This document shows, piece after piece, positions 51,662 to 63,621 of a DNA stretch of 64,000 nucleotides; the stretch's first letter is position 1; each line of letters opens with the position of its first letter. The DNA comes from Micromussa lordhowensis (taxonomy: Eukaryota; Cnidaria; Anthozoa; Scleractinia; Lobophylliidae). The DNA lies in contig OZ026598.1 in the NCBI GenBank assembly GCA_964020085.1, positions 15,334,930 through 15,398,929 of the forward strand, written 5' to 3'. The position numbers were made by a program, and so were the translations under genes. A model generated the notes under the pieces. It made no database searches and was not told the DNA's origin. It was given only the letters and a program-made list of their open reading frames with translations.

Positions 51662-52891
51662 GCAATGCACCAAGGAAATGTTTTCCGTTACGTTTAAATC
51701 ATCTCCTTAAAACCGGTTTGACCTGATCCCAACAAGCTATGTCCGCCAATTTGAATCATCAAATCCAACCGGTCTCGAACCCAGTCTGAATGGCCTGCAT
51801 CTGAATGTGAATGCAGGTTCATAATGGGTAGAAAGCGTGCAAGACTTTCATGCCAAATGGACAGCGACATCTTTGAGTCCTCAGCTTCTTCCGCTATAGT
51901 TTTCCCCTTCTTCTGGTCTCTTCTATAAAATGTTTTCCACAATCAAACTAGCAACACCACATTCTATCGCGCGCGCAAGATCGCAACGTTTATTATGACA
52001 CAGTCACTTTAGTCTTCAGAACAAATTCAGGTTTTCCGTTGTGGCTGGAGTTTCGGCTGTCAACACAGAAAATGGTTTTCGTCACTTGCTGGTTAGCGTT
52101 CATTGCTGTCAGCAATGTCATTGGACACTTTACTAAGAATCGCTGCGATGAAAGGTAAGGGTAAATAACAAAGATAATAGTTTTCTAATGTCGAATGAGG
52201 GAAAAAAAATAAACTATTTCAACTCCGCAAACTGCTTCTCCAATGGCAGCGGCTTGTTGTAAAAGTTCCACGACTTTAGTTTTTTGTTAGTATTATCGCA
52301 AGAAGAAGCAACTTTCAAGATTTATTTTATTAATATTCTAAATTGCGTTTACAAAATATAATGAGACCAGCCGTTATGAGAAGAAACTGAAGATCAGTTT
52401 GCCTTATCGGTGGACCGTGTCCATGGCGACAGTGTAAACAAAAGGGTCGCGTGGCGAGTTGGCGCGGAACATTTGTTGCCGGTTTTCAGTGTCACGCCAT
52501 TCAAAATATAAATCAAAACTGTTCCGTAGATGAAGTCCAGAATCTGAGAAAAGAAAGTAGGTAACTATGGCAAAGACTCTCGCCAAGATCCAGGTCACAG
52601 CAATTTTTCTTCTGCAAGATACGCGGAGAAGCCAAATTTATAGAGATTTGTCGGCCGGAAACCAACAGAAACATCTTTCACTGAGGTTTGCTACAAAAGG
52701 AGAAATTTATCTCACGAGGAACTCAAAAACGATTAAAATAATACGAGAGTAATTGCGAATTAAAGCTCAAATGATTTCGATTAGGACAGTGTAAATATAG
52801 GTAGTTGTTCTAACTTATGTTCTTGTGAAGAAATGTCTAACTAAGGTGATACGTTTTGTTTATAAACGGCTGAGAACTTTGATAGATTCCA
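51662..52891 (+). repeat. Unit 37: second 1,230-bp deletion unit lacking TATA box 1
   Basis: Same 213-bp deletion junction (near 51789), same 5-bp insertion in exon 2 and same private bases (AGTAGGTAAC, CTCACGAGG, GTAAATATAGG) as unit 30. It is a copy of unit 30, not an independent deletion. Confidence 0.95.
52072..52511 (+). pseudogene. Two-exon gene copy, unit 37: 5-bp frameshift in exon 2
   Basis: Same frameshift after Lys33 as unit 30. Exon 1 and donor are intact. Confidence 0.45.
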
Positions 52892-53514
52892 GCAATGCAC
52901 CAAGGAAATGTTTTCCGTTACGTTTAAATCATCTCCTTAAAACCGGTTTGACCTGATCCCAACAAGCTATGTCCGCCATTTTGAATCATCAAATCCAACC
53001 GGTCTCGAACCCAGTCTGACCGGTTTGACAGTGCACCCTCATTGGTTCTCAGACAAGTCTTTGTTGTTTCTCTATATAAGCGCGATATCACCCGGATGGT
53101 TGGGCGGTACGTTCACTCCAATACAACACACACATCTCTCTTAAAAACTCATGCAATATTCAATAATAAAACCCTTAAAACAATACATGTTTAACAGTAT
53201 TCTCTCTCTCAATTTCCTTCACATGTACCTACATGGCCTGCATCTGAATGTGAATGCAGGTTCATAATGGGTAGAAAGCGTGCAAGACTTTCATGCCAAA
53301 TGGACAGCGACATCTTTGAGTCCTCAGCTTCTTCCGCTATAGTTTTCCCCTTCTTCTGGTCTCTTCTATAAAATGTTTTCCACAATCAAACTAGCAACAC
53401 CACATTCTATCGCGCGCGCAAGATCGCAACGTTTATTATGACACAGTCACTTTAGTCTTCAGAACAAATTCAGGTTTTCCGTTGTGGCTGGAGTTTCGGC
53501 TGTCAACACAGAAA

Positions 53515-53949
53515 ATGGTTTTCGTCACTTGCTGGTTAGCGTTCATTGCTGTCAGCAATGTCATTGGACACTTTACTAAGAATCGCTGCGATGAAAGGTA
53601 AGGGTAAATAACAAAGATAATAGTTTTCTAATGTCGAATGAGGGAAAAAAAATAAACTATTTCAACTCCGCAAACTGCTTCTCCAATGGCAGCGGCTTGT
53701 TGTAAAAGTTCCACGACTTTAGTTTTTTGTTAGTATTATCGCAAGAAGAAGCAACTTTCAAGATTTATTTTATTAATATTCTAAATTGCGTTTACAAAAT
53801 ATAATGAGACCAGCCGTTATGAGAAGAAAGATCAGTTTGCCTTATCGGTGGACCGTGTCCATGGCGACAGTGTAAACAAAAGGGTCGCGTGGCGAGTTGG
53901 CGCGGAACATTTGTTGCCGGTTTTCAGTGTCACGCCATTCAAAATATAA
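53515..53949 (+). CDS. Two-exon gene, unit 38 (intact)
   Basis: Exons 53515-53597 and 53814-53949. A base change after the stop (GTCAAG) puts a nonsense codon in the antisense ORF but leaves this gene untouched. Confidence 0.5.
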
Positions 53950-54952
53950 ATCAAAACTGTTCCGTAGATGAAGTCAAGAATCTGAGAAAAGAAAGAAGGT
54001 AACTATGGCAAAGACTCTCGCCAAGATCCAGGTCACAGCAATTTTTCTTCTGCAAGATACGCGGAGAAGCCAAATTTATAGAGATTTGTCGGCCGGAAAC
54101 CAACAGAAACATCTTTCACTGAGGTTTGCTACAAAAGGAGAAATTTATCTCTCGAGGAACTCAAAAGCGATTAAAATAATACGAGAGTAATTGCGAATTA
54201 AAGCTCAAATGATTTCGATTAGGACAGTGTAACAATAGGTAGTTGTTCTAACTTATGTTCTTGTGAAGAAATGTCTAACTAAGGTGATACGTTTTGTTTA
54301 TAGACGGCTGAGAACTTTGATAGATTCCAGCAATGCACCAAGGAAATGTTTTCCGTTACGTTTAAATCATCTCCTTAAAACCGGTTTGACCTGATCCCAA
54401 CAAGCTATGTCCGCCATTTTGAATCATCAAATCCAACCGGTCTCGAACCCAGTCTGACCGGTTTGACAGTGCACCCTCATTGGTTCTCAGACAAGTCTTT
54501 GTTGTTTCTCTATATAAGCGCGATATCACCCGGATGGTTGGGCGGTACGTTCACTCCAATACAACACACACATCTCTCTTAAAAACTCATGCAATATTCA
54601 ATAATAAAACCCTTAAAACAATACATGTTTAACAGTATTCTCTCTCTCAATTTCCTTCACATGTACCTACATGGCCTGCATCTGAATGTGAATGCAGGTT
54701 CATAATGGGTAGAAAGCGTGCAAGACTTTCATGCCAAATGGACAGCGACATCTTTGAGTCCTCAGCTTCTTCCGCTATAGTTTTCCCCTTCTTCTGGTCT
54801 CTTCTATAAAATCTTTTCCACAATCAAACTAGCAACACCACATTCTATCGCGCGCGCAAGATCGCAACGTTTATTATGACACAGTCACTTTAGTCTTCAG
54901 AACAAATTCAGGTTTTCCGTTGTGGCTGGAGTTTCGGCTGTCAACACAGAAA

Positions 54953-55386
54953 ATGGTTTTCGTCACTTGCTGGTTAGCGTTCATTGCTGTCAGCAATGTC
55001 ATTGGACACTTTACTAAGAATCGCTGCGATGAAAGGTAAGGGTAAATAACAAAGATAATAGTTTTCTAATGTCGAATGAGGGAAAAAAATAAACTATTTC
55101 AACTCCGCAAACTGCTTCTCCAATGGCAGCGGCTTGTTGTAAAAGTTCCACGACTTTAGTTTTTTGTTAGTATTATCGCAAGAAGAAGCAACTTTCAAGA
55201 TTTATTTTATTAATATTCTAAATTGCGTTTACAAAATATAATGAGACCAGCCGTTATGAGAAGAAAGATCAGTTTGCCTTATCGGTGGACCGTGTCCATG
55301 GCGACAGTGTAAACAAAAGGGTCGCGTGGCGAGTTGGCGCGGAACATTTGTTGCCGGTTTTCAGTGTCACGCCATTCAAAATATAA
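54953..55386 (+). CDS. Two-exon gene, unit 39 (intact)
   Basis: Exons 54953-55035 and 55251-55386. TATA box 2 is intact; just after it, AAATGTTT is AAATCTTT. Confidence 0.5.
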
Positions 55387-56389
55387 ATCGAAACTGTTCA
55401 GTAGATGAAGTCCAGAATCTGAGAAAAGAAAGAAGGTAACTATGGCAAAGACTCTCGCCAAGATCCAGGTCACAGCAATTTTTCTTCTGCAAGATACGCG
55501 GAGAAGCCAAATTTATAGAGATTTGTCGGCCGGAAACCAACAGAAACATCTTTCACTGAGGTTTGCTACAAAAGGAGAAATTTATCTCTCGAGGAACTCA
55601 AAAACGATTAAAATAATACGAGAGTAATTGCGAATTAAAGCTCAAATGATTTCGATTAGGACAGTGTAACAATAGGTAGTTGTTCTAACTTATGTTCTTG
55701 TGAAGAAATGTCTAACTATGGTGATACGTTTTGTTTATAAACGGCTGAGAACTTTGATAGATTCCAGCAATGCACCAAGGAAATGTTTTCCGTTACGTTT
55801 AAATCATCTCCTTAAAACCGGTTTGACCTGATCCCAACAAGCTATGTCCGCCATTTTGAATCATCAAATCCAACCGGTCTCGAACCCAGTCTGACCGGTT
55901 TGACAGTGCACCCTCATTGGTTCTCAGACAAGTCTTTGTTCTTTCTCTATATAAGCGCGATATCACCCGGATGGTTGGGCGGTACGTTCACTCCAATACA
56001 ACACACACATCTCTCTTAAAAACTCATGCAATATTCAATAATAAAACCCTTAAAACAATACATGTTTAACAGTATTCTCTCTCTCAATTTCCTTCACATG
56101 TACCTACATGGCCTGCATCTGAATGTGAATGCAGGTTCATAATGGGTAGAAAGCGTGCAAGACTTTCATGCCAAATGGACAGCGACATCTTTGAGTCCTC
56201 AGCTTCTTCCGCTATAGTTTTCCCCTTCTTCTGGTCTCTTCTATAAAATGTTTTCCACAATCAAACTAGCAACACCACATTCTATCGCGCGCGCAAGATC
56301 GCAACGTTTATTATGACACAGTCACTTTAGTCTTCAGAACAAATTCAGGTTTTCCGTTGTGGCTGGAGTTTCGGCTGTCAACACAGAAA

Positions 56390-56866
56390 ATGGTTTTCGT
56401 CACTTGCTGGTTAGCGTTCATTGCTGTCAGCAATGTCATTGGACACTTTACTAAGGCGTTCATTGCTGTCAGCAATGTCATTGGACACTTTACTAAGAAT
56501 CGCTGCGATGAAAGGTAAGGGTAAATAACAAAGATAATAGTTTTCTAATGTCGAATGAGGGAAAAAAAATAAACTATTTCAACTCCGCAAACTGCTTCTC
56601 CAATGGCAGCGGCTTGTTGTAAAAGTTCCACGACTTTAGTTTTTTGTTAGTATTATCGCATGAAGAAGCAACTTTCAAGATTTATTTTATTAATATTCTA
56701 AATTGCGTTTACAAAATATATTGAGACCAGCCGTTATGAGAAGAAAGATCAGTTTGCCTTATCGGTGGACCGTGTCCATGGCGACAGTGTAAACAAAAGG
56801 GTCGCGTGGCGAGTTGGCGCGGAACATTTGTTGCCGGTTTTCAGTGTCACGCCATTCAAAATATAA
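56390..56866 (+). CDS. Two-exon gene, unit 40, with in-frame 14-codon duplication
   Basis: Exons 56390-56514 and 56731-56866. The 42-bp duplication is at 56414-56455 and 56456-56497, the same extent as in units 4 and 6 but about 48 kb away. Confidence 0.45.
56414..56497 (+). repeat. 42-bp tandem duplication in exon 1, unit 40
   Basis: Same break points as the duplications at 4963-5046 and 7881-7964. It arose either by spread through unequal exchange or by recurrent slippage at the hairpin. Confidence 0.95.
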
Positions 56867-57869
56867 ATCAAAACTGTTCCGTAGATGAAGTCCAGAATCT
56901 GAGAAAAGAAAGAAGGTAACTATGGCAAAGACTCTCGCCAAGATCCAGGTCACAGCAATTTTTCTTCTGCAAGATACGCGGAGAAGCCAAATTTATAGAG
57001 ATTTGTCGGCCGGAAACCAACAGAAACATCTTTCACTGAGGTTTGCTACAAAAGGAGAAATTTATCTCTCGAGGAACTCAAAAACGATTAAAATAATACG
57101 AGAGTAATTGCGAATTAAAGCTCAAATGATTTCGATTAGGACAGTGTAACAATAGGTAGTTGTTCTAACTTATGTTCTTGTGAAGAAATGTCTAACTAAG
57201 GTGATACGTTTTGTTTATAGACGGCTGAGAACTTTGATAGATTCCAGCAATGCACCAAGGAAATGTTTTCCGTTACGTTTAAATCATCTCCTTAAAACCG
57301 GTTTGACCTGATCCCAACAAGCTATGTCCGCCAATTTGAATCATCAAATCCAACCGGTCTCGAACCCAGTCTGACCGGTTTGACAGTGCACCCTCATTGG
57401 TTCTCAGACAAGTCTTTGTTCTTTCTCTATATAAGCGCGATATCACCCGGATGGTTGGGCGGTACGTTCACTCCAATACAACACACACATCTCTCTTAAA
57501 AACTCATGCAATATTCAATAATAAAACTCTTAAAACAATACATGTTTAACAGTATTCTCTCTCTCAATTTCCTTCACATGTACCTACATGGCCTGCATCT
57601 GAATGTGAATGCAGGTTCATAATGGGTAGAAAGCGTGCAAGACTTTCATGCCAAATGGACAGCGACATCTTTGAGTCCTCAGCTTCTTCCGCTATAGTTT
57701 TCCCCTTCTTCTGGTCTCTTCTATAAAATGTTCTCCACAATCAAACTAGCAACACCACATTCTATCGCGCGCGCAAGATCGCAACGTTTATTATGACACA
57801 GTCACTTTAGTCTTCAGAACAAATTCAGGTTTTCCGTTGTGGCTGGAGTTTCGGCTGTCAACACAGAAA

Positions 57870-58304
57870 ATGGTTTTCGTCACTTGCTGGTTAGCGTTCA
57901 TTGCTGTCAGCAATGTCATTGGACACTTTACTAAGAATCGCTGCGATGAAAGGTAAGGGTAAATAACAAAGATAATAGTTTTCTAATGTCGAATGAGGGA
58001 AAAAAAATAAACTATTTCAACTCCGCAAACTGCTTCTCCAATGGCAGCGGCTTGTTGTAAAAGTTCCACGACTTTAGTTTTTTGTTAGTATTATCGCAAG
58101 AAGAAGCAACTTTCAAGATTTATTTTATTAATATTCTAAATTGCGTTTACAAAATATAATGAGACCAGCCGTTATGAGAAGAAAGATCAGTTTGCCTTAT
58201 CGGTGGACCGTGTCCATGGCGACAGTGTAAACAAAAGGGTCGCGTGGCGAGTTGGCGCGGAACATTTGTTGCCGGTTTTCAGTGTCACGCCATTCAAAAT
58301 ATAA
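57870..58304 (+). CDS. Two-exon gene, unit 41 (intact)
   Basis: Exons 57870-57952 and 58169-58304. First of three adjacent, nearly indistinguishable units (41-43). Confidence 0.5.
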
Positions 58305-59307
58305 ATCAAAACTGTTCAGTAGATGAAGTCCAGAATCTGAGAAAAGAAAGAAGGTAACTATGGCAAAGACTCTCGCCAAGATCCAGGTCACAGCAATTTT
58401 TCTTCTGCAAGATACGCGGAGAAGCCAAATTTATAGAGATTTGTCGGCCGGAAACCAACAGAAACATCTTTCACTGAGGTTTGCTACAAAAGGAGAAATT
58501 TATCTCTCGAGGAACTCAAAAACGATTAAAATAATACGAGAGTAATTGCGAATTAAAGCTCAAATGATTTCGATTAGGACAGTGTAACAATAGGTAGTTG
58601 TTCTAAGTTATGTTCTTGTGAAGAAATGTCTAACTAAGGTGATACGTTTTGTTTATAGACGGCTGAGAACTTTGATAGATTCCAGCAATGCACCAAGGAA
58701 ATGTTTTCCGTTACGTTTAAATCATCTCCTTAAAACCGGTTTGACCTGATCCCAACAAGCTATGTCCGCCAATTTGAATCATCAAATCCAACCGGTCTCG
58801 AACCCAGTCTGACCGGTTTGACAGTGCACCCTCATTGGTTCTCAGACAAGTCTTTGTTCTTTCTCTATATAAGCGCGATATCACCCGGATGGTTGGGCGG
58901 TACGTTCACTCCAATACAACACACACATCTCTCTTAAAAACTCATGCAATATTCAATAATAAAACTCTTAAAACAATACATGTTTAACAGTATTCTCTCT
59001 CTCAATTTCCTTCACATGTACCTACATGGCCTGCATCTGAATGTGAATGCAGGTTCATAATGGGTAGAAAGCGTGCAAGACTTTCATGCCAAATGGACAG
59101 CGACATCTTTGAGTCCTCAGCTTCTTCCGCTATAGTTTTCCCCTTCTTCTGGTCTCTTCTATAAAATGTTCTCCACAATCAAACTAGCAACACCACATTC
59201 TATCGCGCGCGCAAGATCGCAACGTTTATTATGACACAGTCACTTTAGTCTTCAGAACAAATTCAGGTTTTCCGTTGTGGCTGGAGTTTCGGCTGTCAAC
59301 ACAGAAA

Positions 59308-59742
59308 ATGGTTTTCGTCACTTGCTGGTTAGCGTTCATTGCTGTCAGCAATGTCATTGGACACTTTACTAAGAATCGCTGCGATGAAAGGTAAGGGTAA
59401 ATAACAAAGATAATAGTTTTCTAATGTCGAATGAGGGAAAAAAAATAAACTATTTCAACTCCGCAAACTGCTTCTCCAATGGCAGCGGCTTGTTGTAAAA
59501 GTTCCACGACTTTAGTTTTTTGTTAGTATTATCGCAAGAAGAAGCAACTTTCAAGATTTATTTTATTAATATTCTAAATTGCGTTTACAAAATATAATGA
59601 GACCAGCCGTTATGAGAAGAAAGATCAGTTTGCCTTATCGGTGGACCGTGTCCATGGCGACAGTGTAAACAAAAGGGTCGCGTGGCGAGTTGGCGCGGAA
59701 CATTTGTTGCCGGTTTTCAGTGTCACGCCATTCAAAATATAA
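59308..59742 (+). CDS. Two-exon gene, unit 42 (intact)
   Basis: Exons 59308-59390 and 59607-59742, no coding change. Confidence 0.5.
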
Positions 59743-60745
59743 ATCAAAACTGTTCAGTAGATGAAGTCCAGAATCTGAGAAAAGAAAGAAGGTAACTATG
59801 GCAAAGACTCTCGCCAAGATCCAGGTCACAGCAATTTTTCTTCTGCAAGATACGCGGAGAAGCCAAATTTATAGAGATTTGTCGGCCGGAAACCAACAGA
59901 AACATCTTTCACTGAGGTTTGCTACAAAAGGAGAAATTTATCTCTCGAGGAACTCAAAAACGATTAAAATAATACGAGAGTAATTGCGAATTAAAGCTCA
60001 AATGATTTCGATTAGGACAGTGTAACAATAGGTAGTTGTTCTAAGTTATGTTCTTGTGAAGAAATGTCTAACTAAGGTGATACGTTTTGTTTATAGACGG
60101 CTGAGAACTTTGATAGATTCCAGCAATGCACCAAGGAAATGTTTTCCGTTACGTTTAAATCATCTCCTTAAAACCGGTTTGACCTGATCCCAACAAGCTA
60201 TGTCCGCCAATTTGAATCATCAAATCCAACCGGTCTCGAACCCAGTCTGACCGGTTTGACAGTGCACCCTCATTGGTTCTCAGACAAGTCTTTGTTCTTT
60301 CTCTATATAAGCGCGATATCACCCGGATGGTTGGGCGGTACGTTCACTCCAATACAACACACACATCTCTCTTAAAAACTCATGCAATATTCAATAATAA
60401 AACTCTTAAAACAATACATGTTTAACAGTATTCTCTCTCTCAATTTCCTTCACATGTACCTACATGGCCTGCATCTGAATGTGAATGCAGGTTCATAATG
60501 GGTAGAAAGCGTGCAAGACTTTCATGCCAAATGGACAGCGACATCTTTGAGTCCTCAGCTTCTTCCGCTATAGTTTTCCCCTTCTTCTGGTCTCTTCTAT
60601 AAAATGTTCTCCACAATCAAACTAGCAACACCACATTCTATCGCGCGCGCAAGATCGCAACGTTTATTATGACACAGTCACTTTAGTCTTCAGAACAAAT
60701 TCAGGTTTTCCGTTGTGGCTGGAGTTTCGGCTGTCAACACAGAAA

Positions 60746-61180
60746 ATGGTTTTCGTCACTTGCTGGTTAGCGTTCATTGCTGTCAGCAATGTCATTGGAC
60801 ACTTTACTAAGAATCGCTGCGATGAAAGGTAAGGGTAAATAACAAAGATAATAGTTTTCTAATGTCGAATGAGGGAAAAAAAATAAACTATTTCAACTCC
60901 GCAAACTGCTTCTCCAATGGCAGCGGCTTGTTGTAAAAGTTCCACGACTTTAGTTTTTTGTTAGTATTATCGCAAGAAGAAGCAACTTTCAAGATTTATT
61001 TTATTAATATTCTAAATTGCGTTTACAAAATATAATGAGACCAGCCGTTATGAGAAGAAAGATCAGTTTGCCTTATCGGTGGACCGTGTCCATGGCGACA
61101 GTGTAAACAAAAGGGTCGCGTGGCGAGTTGGCGCGGAACATTTGTTGCCGGTTTTCAGTGTCACGCCATTCAAAATATAA
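60746..61180 (+). CDS. Two-exon gene, unit 43 (intact)
   Basis: Exons 60746-60828 and 61045-61180, no coding change. Confidence 0.5.
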
Positions 61181-62183
61181 ATCAAAACTGTTCAGTAGAT
61201 GAAGTCCAGAATCTGAGAAAAGAAAGAAGGTAACTATGGCAAAGACTCTCGCCAAGATCCAGGTCACAGCAATTTTTCTTCTGCAAGATACGCGGAGAAG
61301 CCAAATTTATAGAGATTTGTCGGCCGGAAACCAACAGAAACATCTTTCACTGAGGTTTGCTACAAAAGGAGAAATTTATCTCTCGAGGAACTCAAAAACG
61401 ATTAAAATAATACGAGAGTAATTGCGAATTAAAGCTCAAATGATTTCGATTAGGACAGTGTAACAATAGGTAGTTGTTCTAAGTTATGTTCTTGTGAAGA
61501 AATGTCTAACTAAGGTGATACGTTTTGTTTATAGACGGCTGAGAACTTTGATAGATTCCAGCAATGCACCAAGGAAATGTTTTCCGTTACGTTTAAATCA
61601 TCTCCTTAAAACCGGTTTGACCTGATCCCAACAAGCTATGTCCGCCATTTTGAATCATTAAATCCAACCGGTCTCGAACCCAGTCTGACCGGTTTGACAG
61701 TGCACCCTCATTGGTTCTCAGACAAGTCTTTGTTCTTTCTCTATATAAGCGCGATATCACCCGGATGGTTGGGCGGTACGTTCACTCCAATACAACACAC
61801 ACATCTCTCTTAAAAACTCATGCAATATTCAATAATAAAACTCTTAAAACAATACATGTTTAACAGTATTCTCTCTCTCAATTTCCTTCACATGTACCTA
61901 CATGGCCTGCATCTGAATGTGAATGCAGGTTCATAATGGGTAGAAAGCGTGCAAGACTTTCATGCCAAATGGACAGCGACATCTTTGAGTCCTCAGCTTC
62001 TTCCGCTATAGTTTTCCCCTTCTTCTGGTCTCTTCTATAAAATGTTCTCCACAATCAAACTAGCAACACAACATTCTATCGCGCGCGCAAGATCGCAACG
62101 TTTATTATGACACAGTCACTTTAGTCTTCAGAACAAATTCAGGTTTTCCGTTGTGGCTGGAGTTTCGGCTGTCAACACAGAAA

Positions 62184-62618
62184 ATGGTTTTCGTCACTTG
62201 CTGGTAAGCGTTCATTGCTGTCAGCAATGTCATTAGACACTTTACTAAGAATCGCTGCGATGAAAGGTAAGGGTAAATAACAAAGATAATAGTTTTCTAA
62301 TGTCGAATGAGGGAAAAAAAATAAACTATTTCAACTCCGCAAACTGCTTCTCCAATGGCAGCGGCTTGTTGTTAAAGTTCCACGACTTTAGTTTTTTGTT
62401 AGTATTATCGCAAGAAGAAGCAACTTTCAAGATTTATTTTATTAATATTCTAAATTGCGTTTACAAAATATAATGAGACCAGCCGTTATGAGAAGAAAGA
62501 TCAGTTTGCCTTATCGGTGGACCGTGTCCATGGCGACAGTGTAAACAAAAGGGTCGCGTGGCGAGTTGGCGCGGAACATTTGTTGCCGGTTTTCAGTGTC
62601 ACGCCTTTTAAAATATAA
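62184..62618 (+). pseudogene. Two-exon gene copy, unit 44: nonsense at codon 8
   Basis: TGGTTAGCG reads TGGTAAGCG, making codon 8 TAA. Gly18 is also AGA (Arg). Exon 2 has two adjacent changes, Pro69 CCA to CCT and Phe70 TTC to TTT, both synonymous in this frame. The donor and acceptor are intact. Confidence 0.45.
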
Positions 62619-63621
62619 ATCAAAACTGTTCAGTAGATGAAGTCCAGAATCTGAGAAAAGAAAGAAGGTAACTATGGCAAAGACTCTCGCCAAGATCCAG
62701 GTCACAGCAATTTTTCTTCTGCAAGATACGCGGAGAAGCCAAATTTATAGAGATTTGTCGGCCGGAAACCAACAGAAACATCTTTCACTGAGGTTTGCTA
62801 CAAAAGGAGAAATTTATCTCTCGAGGAACTCAAAAACGATTAAAATAATACGAGAGTAATTGCGAATTAAAGCTCAAATGATTTCGATTAGGACAGTGTA
62901 ACAATAGGTAGTTGTTCTAACTTATGTTCTTGTGAAGAAATGTCTAACTAAGGTGATACGTTTTGTTTATAGACGGCTGAGAACTTTGATAGATTCCAGC
63001 AATGCACCAAGGAAATGTTTTCCGTTACGTTTAAATCATCTCCTTAAAACTGGTTTGACCTGATCCCAACAAGCTATGTCTGCCATTTTGAATCATCAAA
63101 TCCAACCGGTCTCGAACCCAGTCTGACCGGTTTGACAGTGCACCCTAATTGGTTCTCAGACAAGTCTTTGTTCTTTCTCTATATAAGCGCGATATCACCC
63201 GGATGGTTGGGCGGTACGTTCACTCCAATACAACACACACATCTCTCTTAAAAACTCATGCAATATTCAATAATAAAACTCTTAAAACAATACATGTTTA
63301 ACAGTATTCTCTCTCTCAATTTCCTTCACATGTACCTACATGGCCTGCATCTGAATGTGAATGCAGGTTCATAATGGGTAGAAAGCGTGCAAGACTTTCA
63401 TGCCAAATGGACAGCGACATCTTTGAGTCCTCAGCTTCTTCCGCTATAGTTTTCCCCTTCTTCTGGCCTCTTCTATAAAATGTTCTCCACAATCAAACTA
63501 GCAACACCACATTCTATCGCGCGCGCAAGATCGCAACGTTTATTATGACACAGTCACTTTAGTCTTCAGAACAAATTCAGGTTTTCCGTTGTGGCTGGAG
63601 TTTCGGCTGTCAACACAGAAA

